Notes under the pieces: generated by a model | Told to the model about the DNA's origin: nothing | What the model saw: only the letters and a program-made list of their open reading frames with translations | The model's database searches: none | From: Candidatus Dormiibacterota bacterium | GTDB taxonomy: Bacteria; Chloroflexota; Dormibacteria; Aeolococcales; Bog-877 | Length of the DNA: 30,593 bases | Assembly: GCA_030038765.1 (NCBI GenBank) | Contig: JASHRA010000114.1 | Location: 1-30,593, forward strand | Direction: 5' to 3' | Shown: positions 22,584 through 30,593 of the stretch, piece after piece | How positions within the stretch are numbered: position 1 is the first letter of the stretch | How the letters are laid out: every line of letters starts with the position of its first letter | Position numbers and translations under genes: made by a program

Positions 22584-24521
22584 ATGCCAGCCCCGGGCGG
22601 CGGCTCCGGACCGGGGGCGAAGCCGCTGCTGCCACAGATCCGCTGCGCCGCCGACTGCCGCCGGCTCTCCCACGAGGAGTGCCGCCAGCTGGCGGGCGAG
22701 ATCCGGGACTTCCTGGTCGAGCGCGTCTCCCGCACCGGCGGCCACCTCGGCCCCAACCTCGGCGTGGTCGAGCTCACCCTGGCCCTGCACCGCGTCTACG
22801 ACAGCCCCCGCGACCAGATCGTCTTCGACACCGGGCACCAGGCCTACGTGCACAAGATCCTCACCGGGCGCGCCGACCAGTTCCCCACCCTGCGCCAGTC
22901 GGGGGGGCTCTCCGGCTACCCCAGCCGGCGCGAGTCGCCCCACGACCTGGTCGAGAACAGCCACGCCTCCACCGGGCTCAGCTACGCCCTGGGCCTGGCC
23001 CAGGCCCGGCGCCGCCGCGCCGACCCGGGCCGGGTGGTGGTGGTGGTGGGCGACGGCTCCCTCACCGGGGGCATGGCCTACGAGGCGCTCAACAACATCG
23101 GCGCCCTCCGCCCCGACCTCACCATCGTCCTCAACGACAACGGGCGCTCCTACGCCCCCACCGTGGGCGGCCTGGCGGAGCACTTCGCCCGGCTCCGGCT
23201 CGACCCCCGCTACGAGGCGGCCAAGTCCGGCATCGGCGACTTCCTCAGCTCCATCCCGGCCGTGGGCGAGCCGGCCCACGAGATGGCCCGGCGGCTCAAG
23301 ACGGGGATGAAGCAGCTGGTCAGCCCCCACGTCTTCTTCGAGGACCTGGGCATCAAGTACTCCGGCCCCATCGACGGCCACGACCAGCGCTCCATCGAGA
23401 GCGCCCTCTCCCTGGCCAACCGGCTGCCGGGCCCGGTCGTGGTCCACGTGGTGACGGAGAAGGGCCACGGCTTCTCCTTCGCCGAGGCCGACGAGGTGGA
23501 CAAGTTCCACGGCGTCTCCTCCTTCGACATCAGCACCGGCAAGCTCAGCTCCGCCAACAGCGTCAGCTACACCGACGTCTTCGAGGACGTGCTCCTGGAG
23601 CTGGCCGAGGAGGACCCGCGGCTGGTCGCCATCACCGCCGCCATGGCCTCCTCCACCGGGCTGCTCAAGTTCGCCGCCCGCTTCCCCGAGCGCTTCTACG
23701 ACGTCGGCATCGCGGAGCAGCACGCGGTCACCTTCGCCGCCGGGCTGGCCATGGGCGGGATGCACCCGGTGGTCTGCATCTACTCCACCTTCCTGCAGCG
23801 GGCCTTCGACCAGGTGATGTGCGACGTGGGCCTGCACAACCTGCCGGTGACCTTCGTCCTCGACCGCTCCGGGGTGACCGGGCCCGACGGCAGCTCTCAC
23901 CACGGCATGTTCGACCTCAGCTACCTGCGCCTGGTGCCCAACATGGTGGTCTCCACGCCCCGGGACGGGGCCGAGCTGGGCCGGCTGGTGGCGACCGGGG
24001 TGCGGCACCAGGGCCCCTTCGCCGTCCGCTACCCGCGGGGCCCGGTGGCGGAGCGCGTGGCCGACGTGCGCCCGCTCCCCCACCTGGACTGGGAGCCGGT
24101 GCGGGAGGGCGGCGGCGACGTGCTCATCTGCGCCGCCGGCAAGATGGTGGCGGTGGCCGAGAACGCCGCCGAGCTGCTCTCCGACTCCGGCTTCGGCGCC
24201 AGCGTCGTCAACGCCCGCTTCATCAAGCCCACCGACCCCCGCCTGGCGGCCTGGGCGAGGGCCCACCGGGCCCTGGTCACGGTCGAGGACAACAGCGTCC
24301 GCGGCGGCCTCGGGGCCTCGGTGCTGGAGTTCCTCGCCGAGCACTCCATCTCCGTCCCCCTGCGCCAGGTGGCGCTCCCGGACCGCTTCCTCGGACACGG
24401 CGCCCAGGCCGAGCTCCTGGCCGAGTACGGCCTCACCGCCGAGGGCGTCGCCGAGGCCGCCCTGGCGGCCCTGGAACCAGCGCTCGAGAAGGGCTCCGAC
24501 ACGGCGCGCGCCGTTGGCTGA
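22584..24521 (+). CDS. dxs: 1-deoxy-D-xylulose-5-phosphate synthase
   Basis: The 645-residue thiamine-diphosphate enzyme makes DXP from pyruvate and glyceraldehyde 3-phosphate, the first step of the MEP isoprenoid pathway. Family marks run in order: GGHLGPNLGVVELTLALH, then DTGHQAYVHKILTGR. The cofactor motif VVVGDGSLTGGMAYEALNN runs on to LNDNGRSYAPTVGG. Then come VDKFHG, the catalytic glutamate in YDVGIAEQHAVTFAAG, and RSGVTGPDGSSHHGMFD. The C-terminal transketolase domain ends in the LPDRFLGHG region. ATG 22584 directly follows a perfect -10 box. The open frame upstream is non-coding. Its stop overlaps the next gene by 8 bases. Confidence 0.97.
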   Translation: MPAPGGGSGPGAKPLLPQIRCAADCRRLSHEECRQLAGEIRDFLVERVSRTGGHLGPNLGVVELTLALHRVYDSPRDQIVFDTGHQAYVHKILTGRADQFPTLRQSGGLSGYPSRRESPHDLVENSHASTGLSYALGLAQARRRRADPGRVVVVVGDGSLTGGMAYEALNNIGALRPDLTIVLNDNGRSYAPTVGGLAEHFARLRLDPRYEAAKSGIGDFLSSIPAVGEPAHEMARRLKTGMKQLVSPHVFFEDLGIKYSGPIDGHDQRSIESALSLANRLPGPVVVHVVTEKGHGFSFAEADEVDKFHGVSSFDISTGKLSSANSVSYTDVFEDVLLELAEEDPRLVAITAAMASSTGLLKFAARFPERFYDVGIAEQHAVTFAAGLAMGGMHPVVCIYSTFLQRAFDQVMCDVGLHNLPVTFVLDRSGVTGPDGSSHHGMFDLSYLRLVPNMVVSTPRDGAELGRLVATGVRHQGPFAVRYPRGPVAERVADVRPLPHLDWEPVREGGGDVLICAAGKMVAVAENAAELLSDSGFGASVVNARFIKPTDPRLAAWARAHRALVTVEDNSVRGGLGASVLEFLAEHSISVPLRQVALPDRFLGHGAQAELLAEYGLTAEGVAEAALAALEPALEKGSDTARAVG

Positions 24522-26172
24522 GGAGGGGGCGGGGGAGCCGCAGCGGACCGCCGACAACCTCCCCGAGCTGCTGGCGGAGGTGGTGCGCGACCAGTTCCAG
24601 GCCCACCCCGCGCTGGCCCGGAGCAACGGCGACCACAGCCGCGACGGCGAGGTGGCCGAGCCGGCCGCCCTCTCCCGCCCCCGGCGCGTGGGGCGGCTCC
24701 GGGAGCTGGAGGCGCGCCTGGGCCGGGCCGGGGCGGGCGCCGACCCGGGCCTGCGGCTGGACCTCGACATGGCCCGCGGCATCGTGGCCGGGGAGCTCTT
24801 CGAGCTGGAGGTGCGCCGCCGCCCCTTCACCGACCCCACCGTGCTCCTGGACAGCGAGTCGCCCCTCGACGTCGGCTCCTACCTGCTCCGCGACTACGCC
24901 CCCCTGGAGGAGCGGGTGGTCCCGCTCTGCTCCCAGCTGGAGCAGTCCCGGGACTGGGTGGAGGCGGCCCTGGGGGAGCTGGAACCGAGCCTGGGCCGTC
25001 CCCTCCTGGAGCTGGCCCGCCAGGGCGCGGACGGGCAGCGCAGCTTCCTCCGTGAGGACGTCCGAGCGGTCCTGGGCAGCCTCCCGCAGGGCCAGCTGAG
25101 GCGCCGCCTGGAGGCGGCGCTGGAGAGCGGGGAGGCGGCCCTGGACCGGGTCCAGGAGGGGCTCGACGAGCGCCTCCCGGAGGCCAACCAGAGCTTCGCC
25201 CTGGGCGCAGCCGGGCTGGAGCGGATGCTGGAGGTCCAGGAGGGCCTGCGGCGCACCGTGGCCGAGATGCGCATCGAGATCGACGCCGAGCTCGAGTCCC
25301 TCTCCGAGCAGCGGGACCGGCTCCTCGCCGAGCACTTCCCGGGCAAGTCGGTCGAGGAGGTGCGCCGGGCCCAGGAGGCGGACCACTTCACCAGGGAGCG
25401 GCTGCTGCCCTCGACCGCCGACCTGGTGGAGGAGCTGGGCCAGTTCGTGGAGCGGCACGGCGAGGTGCCGATCCCAGACGGCCCCCGCTGCCAGGTCTGC
25501 GCCAGCCCCGGCTTCCTCAGCGCCTGGGTCAGCGCCGCCTACGAGGGGGCGGGCCTGCTGGAGCAGACCGAGCTGCCCTGCCTCTACTACGTGACCACGC
25601 CGCAGACCAGCTGGCCCCCGGAGGAGGCGGAGGAGTGGCTCCGCTACATGAACCGGCCGACGCTGAAGAACACCACCGTCCACGAGGTCTTCCCCGGCCA
25701 CCACGTGCAGTACCTCTACTCCCGGTCGATCCGCTCCGACCTGCGCCGCTTCTTCTGGACCCCGGGCTTCGGCGAGGGCTGGGCCCACTACGCCGAGCAG
25801 CTCCTGGTGGAGGCGGGACTGGCCGACGGCGACCCCATGCTGGAGCTGTCCCAGAACGAGGACGCCCTGCTCCGCGCCTGCCGCTACCGGACCACCCTGG
25901 GGCTGCACGCCGAGGGCTGGCAGGTGGAGGACGGCACCCGGCTCTTCATGGAGCGGATCGGGATGGAGGAGCTGCCCGCCCACCGCGAGGCGGCGCGGGG
26001 CACCTTCGACCCCCTCTACCTCGTCTACACCATGGGCAAGCTGCGCATCCTCAGCTGGCGCGAGCGCTGGCTGCGGGAGGGGAGGGGCGACCTGCGCTCC
26101 TTCCACCGCCACATCCTCTCTGCCGGCAGCCCCCCGCTGGCGGCGCTGGAGCGCTGGCTGCAGTCGACGTGA
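24514..26172 (+). CDS. DUF885 family protein, probable zinc metallopeptidase
   Basis: The 552-residue protein is of the DUF885 family. The HExxH-related zinc motif is seen as TVHEVFPGHHVQYLYS, and the downstream acidic ligand region is GFGEGWAHYAEQL. LYLVYTMGKLRIL is a further family landmark. The N-terminal half is helical and Glu-rich. No signal peptide is present, so it is likely cytoplasmic. Relatives are thought to be peptidases, but substrates are generally unknown. The TTG start at 24514 overlaps the dxs stop by 8 bases (TTGGCTGA), so the two are coupled, with no obvious metabolic reason. Confidence 0.88.
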   Translation: MAEEGAGEPQRTADNLPELLAEVVRDQFQAHPALARSNGDHSRDGEVAEPAALSRPRRVGRLRELEARLGRAGAGADPGLRLDLDMARGIVAGELFELEVRRRPFTDPTVLLDSESPLDVGSYLLRDYAPLEERVVPLCSQLEQSRDWVEAALGELEPSLGRPLLELARQGADGQRSFLREDVRAVLGSLPQGQLRRRLEAALESGEAALDRVQEGLDERLPEANQSFALGAAGLERMLEVQEGLRRTVAEMRIEIDAELESLSEQRDRLLAEHFPGKSVEEVRRAQEADHFTRERLLPSTADLVEELGQFVERHGEVPIPDGPRCQVCASPGFLSAWVSAAYEGAGLLEQTELPCLYYVTTPQTSWPPEEAEEWLRYMNRPTLKNTTVHEVFPGHHVQYLYSRSIRSDLRRFFWTPGFGEGWAHYAEQLLVEAGLADGDPMLELSQNEDALLRACRYRTTLGLHAEGWQVEDGTRLFMERIGMEELPAHREAARGTFDPLYLVYTMGKLRILSWRERWLREGRGDLRSFHRHILSAGSPPLAALERWLQST

Positions 26173-26176
26173 GTTG

Positions 26177-27103
26177 ATGTCGGTCAGGCAGCGCGCGCTG
26201 CTGGTGCTGACCGGCGCCAACATCCTCTGGGCGGGCTCCTACGTGGCCGGCAAGGCGGCCCTGGCCCACTGGCCCTTCGCCAGCGTCAACATGCTCCGCT
26301 TCAGCATCGCCGCCCTGGTGCTACTGCCGGTGGTCCTGGCCCAGCGGCGCCAGCTCCCCCGGGGTCGCTCGGACCGACTCCGCCTGGTCGCCATGTGCTG
26401 CCTCGGCTTCGTCGGCAACAAGGCGCTGGAGTACTGGGGGCTGAGCCTCACCAGCGCCAGCGACACGGCCCTCCTGATCGCCGCCGAGGCCCTGGCCACG
26501 GTCCTGCTCAGCGCCCTCTTCCTGCGCGAGCGCATCGGCCAGCTGGAGACGCTGGGGCTCCTCCTCGGCGGCCTCGGCGTCTACCTGGTGGTGGAGGGCG
26601 GGCTGCGCTCCCCCGGCCTCCTGGCCGGCACCCGCTCCCTGGGCAACCTGCTGGTGGTCGCCTCCCTGGTGCTGGAGGCGGGCTTCACCATCCTCGGCCG
26701 CACCGTGGTCCAGCGCTACCCGCCGCTCCTGATCACGGCCACCGTGGTCTGCGGCAGCCTGCTCGCCTGGTGGCCGGCCGGCCTCAGCGCCCTGGCGCTC
26801 CGGGGCTGGCCGCCGCTGGGGCTCCCGGCGCTCCTCGGCATGGTCTACCTGGGGCTGGTCAGCACGGCCCTCTGCTACCTCGCCTGGCTCTGGGGCCTGA
26901 AGCGGGTGATGCCGGGGGCGGTGGCGCCCCTGCTCTTCATCCAGCCCCTGGCCGGGACCGCCCTCGCGGTCTGGATCCGGGGCGAGCGGCCGGGGCTGGC
27001 GACGCTCCTGGGCGGAGCCCTCATCCTGCTCGGCGTGACCACCGTGGTGCGCCAGCGCCGGGCCGCCCCGGACGCCCCGGCGGCGACCGCCGGGACCGCC
27101 TGA
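26177..27103 (+). CDS. EamA/DMT-family transporter
   Basis: The 308-residue membrane protein has ten hydrophobic segments arranged as two EamA repeats. The first begins VLTGANILWAGSYVAGKAAL, the second LLVVASLVLEAGFTILGRTV. Conserved landmarks are SDTALLIAAEALATVLLSAL with LRERI, and ALCYLAWLWGLKRVMPGAVAPLLFIQPLAGT. The family exports amino acids, nucleotides or other small metabolites. The substrate is not predictable here. ATG 26177 is preferred over the TTG just before it. It starts 4 bases after the DUF885 stop and is probably cotranscribed with dxs. Confidence 0.92.
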   Translation: MSVRQRALLVLTGANILWAGSYVAGKAALAHWPFASVNMLRFSIAALVLLPVVLAQRRQLPRGRSDRLRLVAMCCLGFVGNKALEYWGLSLTSASDTALLIAAEALATVLLSALFLRERIGQLETLGLLLGGLGVYLVVEGGLRSPGLLAGTRSLGNLLVVASLVLEAGFTILGRTVVQRYPPLLITATVVCGSLLAWWPAGLSALALRGWPPLGLPALLGMVYLGLVSTALCYLAWLWGLKRVMPGAVAPLLFIQPLAGTALAVWIRGERPGLATLLGGALILLGVTTVVRQRRAAPDAPAATAGTA

Positions 27104-27186
27104 GGCGAGGTCACGCCGGCTTTCGATCCGGTCGCGAGGCGGTGAACTCCGGCAACCGCGGGCGGGCTGAGATCTAGCTTGCAGTC

Positions 27187-27240
27187 GAGCCCCGGCGGGG
27201 CGACCCCTTCTCTAGCCCCGCCACCGTTGGTATGGGGCTC
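27187..27240. terminator. Large structured element after the EamA gene
   Basis: GAGCCCC plus GGCGGGGC (27187-27201) can pair with GCCCCGCC (27215-27222) and then GGGGCTC (27234-27240), with an 11-base bulge on the 3' side. It lies about 85 bases after the EamA stop. It may be a terminator for the plus-strand operon or another structured RNA. Confidence 0.4.
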
Positions 27241-27279
27241 ACTCTCCCTGCGCTCTGCCGGAGGGATCCGACAGGGCCC

Positions 27280-27307
27280 CGCCGCCCCGGGGTTACCCGG
27301 GGCGGCG
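27280..27307 (-). terminator. Strong hairpin terminator of glnA
   Basis: A perfect 12-base inverted repeat (CGCCGCCCCGGG with its complement) and a 4-base loop begin 7 bases after the glnA stop codon. No U tract follows, as for the other hairpins here. Being near-symmetric, it could stop transcripts from both converging operons. Confidence 0.6.
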
Positions 27308-27314
27308 TCAACCC

Positions 27315-28772
<1,458 letters not shown>

Positions 28773-28873
28773 GCGCTTCCTCCCGTGCTTGGGGTGCTCC
28801 GACCGCGGACCAAGGTAGCCGCGGCGCGGGCCCTCGGCATCGGGAGTATCACACGAGAGAGGGCCGCCAGTTA

Positions 28874-28890
28874 TTGTGGCAGGGCCACAA
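28874..28890. promoter_or_regulatory. Palindrome between the ferredoxin gene and glnA
   Basis: TTGTGGC and GCCACAA flank AGG as a perfect 7-base inverted repeat. It lies 11 bases after the ferredoxin stop and about 100 bases before glnA. It could be a small terminator for the ferredoxin gene or an operator for glnA. A GATACT hexamer on the minus strand lies between it and glnA. Confidence 0.4.
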
Positions 28891-28901
28891 GGAGTCGCTG
28901 C

Positions 28902-29201
28902 TCAGGCGGGCGGCGCCGGCTGGGGGACCTTGGCATCCACCTGGGAGCGGGCCTGGTCCCGGTCCTCGAAGAAGAGCTTGTTGATGGCCGTGTACTCGGT
29001 CCACTCGGAGGGCAGGTCCTCCTCGGCGTAGATGGCGTCCACCGGGCAGGGGTCGACGCAGGCGCCGCAGTCGATGCACTCCTGGGGATCGATGTAGAGC
29101 ATCCGGTCCTCGTCGGCGCCGATGATGCAGTCCACCGGGCAGACCTCGACGCAGGACTTGTCCTTGACGTCGACGCAGGTCTCGCCGATCACGTAGGTCA
29201 T
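28902..29201 (-). CDS. fdxA: 7Fe ferredoxin ([3Fe-4S][4Fe-4S])
   Basis: The 99-residue electron carrier closely follows the actinobacterial FdxA pattern. It begins MTYVIGETCVDVKDKSCVEV, with cysteines continuing through CPVDC, followed by CIDCGACVDPCPVDAI. The first cluster site lacks one cysteine of the 4Fe motif (CVDVKDKSC spacing), which gives a 3Fe-4S cluster, and the second is a normal 4Fe-4S site. The C-terminal tail has EWTEYTAINKLFF, as in relatives. It would supply electrons to cytoplasmic oxidoreductases. ATG 29201 is preferred because the family starts MTYVI; GTG 29213 is four codons upstream. It may be cotranscribed with glnA or separated from it by the palindrome. Confidence 0.95.
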   Translation of the reverse strand: MTYVIGETCVDVKDKSCVEVCPVDCIIGADEDRMLYIDPQECIDCGACVDPCPVDAIYAEEDLPSEWTEYTAINKLFFEDRDQARSQVDAKVPQPAPPA

Positions 29202-29296
29202 GCCGAGCACCACTCCCAGAGCTCCGGGCCGGCGCTCGCCGGGTCAGCCGGGCCCGATCTCAGGATAGCAGAGGGCCGGAGGGCCCCCGGGCCGGC

Positions 29297-29533
29297 TCAG
29301 CCGCTGGCGCGGCCGAGTCCGTTGTTGACGTTGGAGTACAGGTCCGAGACCCGATGCCCGACCACGACGAAGATGACGATGACGGCGATGGCGACCAGCA
29401 TCAGGATCAGCGAGTACTCCACCATCCCCTGCCCGGGGAGACCGCTCCGGAGGCGCGAGCGGACGACGGCGGCGGCACGCGAGCGAGCCACCGGCGCCAG
29501 CCAGCGCCGTAGCCCCGCGACGGGGTTCTGCAT
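29297..29533 (-). CDS. Flp/Fap-type type IVb pilin precursor
   Basis: The 78-residue small pilin has a basic leader (about 35 residues, Arg/Ala-rich). This ends in a class III prepilin cleavage motif, LPG then QGMVEY, where the Glu at +5 and Tyr at +6 are the hallmark of Flp pilins. The hydrophobic assembly helix is SLILMLVAIAVIVIFVVVG, followed by a short polar tail (HRVSDLYSNVNNGLGRASG). Flp pilins are cut by TadV-type peptidases and form adhesive pili through the Tad machinery. No tad gene is in the window, so the apparatus must lie elsewhere. ATG 29533 is preceded by TATTTT 6 bases away and by GGAG too close for normal spacing. Longer frames upstream are not needed. Confidence 0.85.
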   Translation of the reverse strand: MQNPVAGLRRWLAPVARSRAAAVVRSRLRSGLPGQGMVEYSLILMLVAIAVIVIFVVVGHRVSDLYSNVNNGLGRASG

Positions 29534-29580
29534 GCTCCAAAAATAAGCGGGGCCCGGGAATCCGGGAGCCCACCTGCCCG

Positions 29581-29611
29581 GATCGTTACCGATTCCGCAT
29601 CGATCGTTTCC
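29581..29611. repeat. Tandem GATCGTTNCC boxes between the pilin and RDD genes
   Basis: GATCGTTACC at 29581-29590 and GATCGTTTCC at 29602-29611 are 21 bases apart, two helical turns. They lie between the divergent Flp pilin and RDD genes, about 20 bases before the TAGAAT element, so they may bind a dimeric regulator. Confidence 0.45.
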
Positions 29612-29631
29612 AGGGGCCGCCCCGCGATCTC

Positions 29632-29637
29632 TAGAAT
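29632..29637 (+). promoter_or_regulatory. -10 element (TAGAAT) upstream of the RDD gene
   Basis: TAGAAT matches five of six consensus bases and lies about 60 bases before ATG 29699. This leaves a leader with a normal ribosome-binding site (GGAG, 6-base spacer). The -35 region is weak. Confidence 0.4.
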
Positions 29638-29698
29638 GCCGGTCAGAGCGGTGGCCGCCGGCGTCCGCCGCCGGCCAGAGGAGAGCCTGGAGCCCGCC

Positions 29699-30412
29699 AT
29701 GACTGTGATCGCGGCTGCCCCCGGGAGCTCGCGCGGCCTGCCCAGCTGGGAGCGGCTCTCCGCCGCCGCCCTCGACTTCGTCGTCCTGGCCATCCCCCAG
29801 GCGATCGTGGCCGCCTTCATCGTGCGCAAGCCCTGGGGCCGGCTGATCGACTTCCTGGAGGCCCACTCCAAGGCCAAGAACCTGGCCCACAACGCCACCT
29901 TCATCAGCCTCAGCAACCGCGCCGACACCGCCTTCTTCCACTTCCTCCTGATCGCCGAGGCCCTGACCGCCATCTACCTGATCGGCATGTACCTGGGCAC
30001 CGGCTCGACGCTCGGCAAGCTAGCATTGGGCCTGCGCATCACCCGGGTGGACGGCAGCCCGATGAGCCCCCGGGACGCGGTCCTCCGCTCCCTGGTGTTC
30101 TGGGTTCCGCTCCTCCTTTCCGGGATCGGCATCGGCATCTGGATCTGGCTGGTTGAGTATGTCGGGGGCACCCTGGTGATCCTCTTCCGTCCCGACCGCC
30201 GCGGCTTCGAGGACCTCCTCGGCCGGACCATCGTGGTGCGCCGCCAGGACCGGGGACGGCCGCTCAGCGAGCTGCTGCCGGGAAGGACGGTCCAGGTCCC
30301 CCCGGAGCGCCCCCCAGTGCCCGGCCCGGGCGGAGGCGGCTACCTGCCCGGCTGGGGCCCGCCGCCGGTGCCCACCCCGGACGCCGGCAACGGCGCGGAG
30401 GACCCTGAGTGA
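29699..30412 (+). CDS. RDD-family membrane protein
   Basis: The 237-residue protein has the RDD domain. A first helix with Arg and Asp reads ERLSAAALDFVVLAIPQAIV. The hallmark amphipathic segment is GSTLGKLALGLRITRVDG, followed by SPMSPRDAVLRS and a further hydrophobic stretch (VPLLLSGIGIGIWIWLVEYV). The last 60 residues are Pro/Gly-rich and presumably cytoplasmic. RDD proteins are poorly understood; some act in ion transport or in membrane stress. ATG 29699 was chosen for its GGAG site 6 bases upstream and because the frame before it has no homology. Its stop overlaps the next gene by 4 bases (GTGA). Confidence 0.85.
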   Translation: MTVIAAAPGSSRGLPSWERLSAAALDFVVLAIPQAIVAAFIVRKPWGRLIDFLEAHSKAKNLAHNATFISLSNRADTAFFHFLLIAEALTAIYLIGMYLGTGSTLGKLALGLRITRVDGSPMSPRDAVLRSLVFWVPLLLSGIGIGIWIWLVEYVGGTLVILFRPDRRGFEDLLGRTIVVRRQDRGRPLSELLPGRTVQVPPERPPVPGPGGGGYLPGWGPPPVPTPDAGNGAEDPE

Positions 30413-30593
30413 CGCTGATCGAGACCCTGCGCCTGCCCGCCCCGGCCCCGCAGCTCCGGGAGCTCCTGGTGGAGCAGCAGGGAGCGCTCCGGCTGACCCC
30501 CGGGATGGCCCTCGGCGGGGCCGGGCGGGGCACCTTCCGGGTGGTCCTGGAGGGGCACTCCCTGACCTACCGGGGCTACGCCCGCCAGCACGT
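30409..30593 (+). CDS. Unknown protein, N-terminal part only (clipped by window edge)
   Basis: GTG 30409 overlaps the RDD stop as GTGA and opens a frame that runs off the right edge. The visible 61 residues (starting MTLIETLRLPAPAPQLRELL) contain a helical start and a strand-like part (GTFRVVLEGHSLTYRGYARQ). Third positions are almost all G/C, so it is a real gene. No family is recognised. Coupling to the RDD gene suggests a shared function. Confidence 0.7.
   Translation, partial: MTLIETLRLPAPAPQLRELLVEQQGALRLTPGMALGGAGRGTFRVVLEGHSLTYRGYARQH

Noticed and set aside
22679..25099. Long plus-strand frame overlapping dxs in another register
   Set aside because: It is Pro/Arg/Gly-rich shadow sequence. 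The in-register dxs and DUF885 genes explain the region fully.
27120..27140. TTTCGATCC-like string suggesting a tRNA T-loop after the EamA gene
   Set aside because: No acceptor stem, anticodon arm or D-arm could be drawn around it.

Overview
The window is a GC-rich bacterial chromosome segment (clear G/C bias at third codon positions, frequent GTG and TTG starts, many 4- and 8-base gene overlaps). A 7Fe ferredoxin of the actinobacterial type, a type I-beta glutamine synthetase, TasA/SipW-type export modules, a Flp pilin and several apparently leaderless genes suggest a Gram-positive-like (Terrabacteria) lineage. Chloroflexota or Dormibacterota relatives are plausible, but the sequence alone cannot fix this. 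No tRNA, rRNA, CRISPR array, insertion sequence or phage gene was recognised.

Layout. Positions 1-3387 (minus strand): a clipped Ala/Pro-rich gene, the ATPase YchF, a Cof-type HAD phosphatase and a D-2-hydroxyacid dehydrogenase, the last three being a tight operon. Positions 3462-7247 (plus): a DEAD-box RNA helicase, then a PadR regulator coupled to a DrrAB-like ABC efflux pair. Positions 7356-12446 (minus): an operon of a YhaO/SbcD-like nuclease, a YhaN/SbcC-like ATPase with a membrane hairpin, a signal-less cobalamin-type binding protein and an OsmC peroxidase. Positions 12521-14430 (plus): a small unknown protein, an ABC ATPase with degenerate motifs and its permease. Positions 14477-20663 (minus): the accessory part of the window, a surface-protein locus. 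Positions 20957-22386 (minus): a CPBP protease and a membrane protein. Positions 22584-27103 (plus): dxs, a DUF885 metallopeptidase-like protein and an EamA transporter. Positions 27315-29533 (minus): glnA, a 7Fe ferredoxin and a Flp pilin. Positions 29699-30593 (plus): an RDD membrane protein and a clipped unknown gene.

The most interesting part is 14477-20663. It holds two successive modules, each a SipW-type (Ser-His) signal peptidase followed by its own TasA/camelysin-like substrate. The two substrates share an almost identical export leader and have eight cysteines each. A Pro/Ser/Thr-rich protein carrying the TasA N-terminal signature precedes the first module. A stalked TasA-like protein with a sortase-like TPDTG tail follows the second. 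Strong hairpins close each module, and a near-identical 20-bp element sits upstream of both substrate genes. The likely role is assembly and wall anchoring of extracellular, perhaps disulfide-bonded, fibres. That role is inference from family knowledge.

A second theme is promoter architecture. At dxs, the helicase, yhaO and the small gene at 12521, a -10-like hexamer lies exactly 7 bases before the start codon. This is what leaderless mRNAs would look like.
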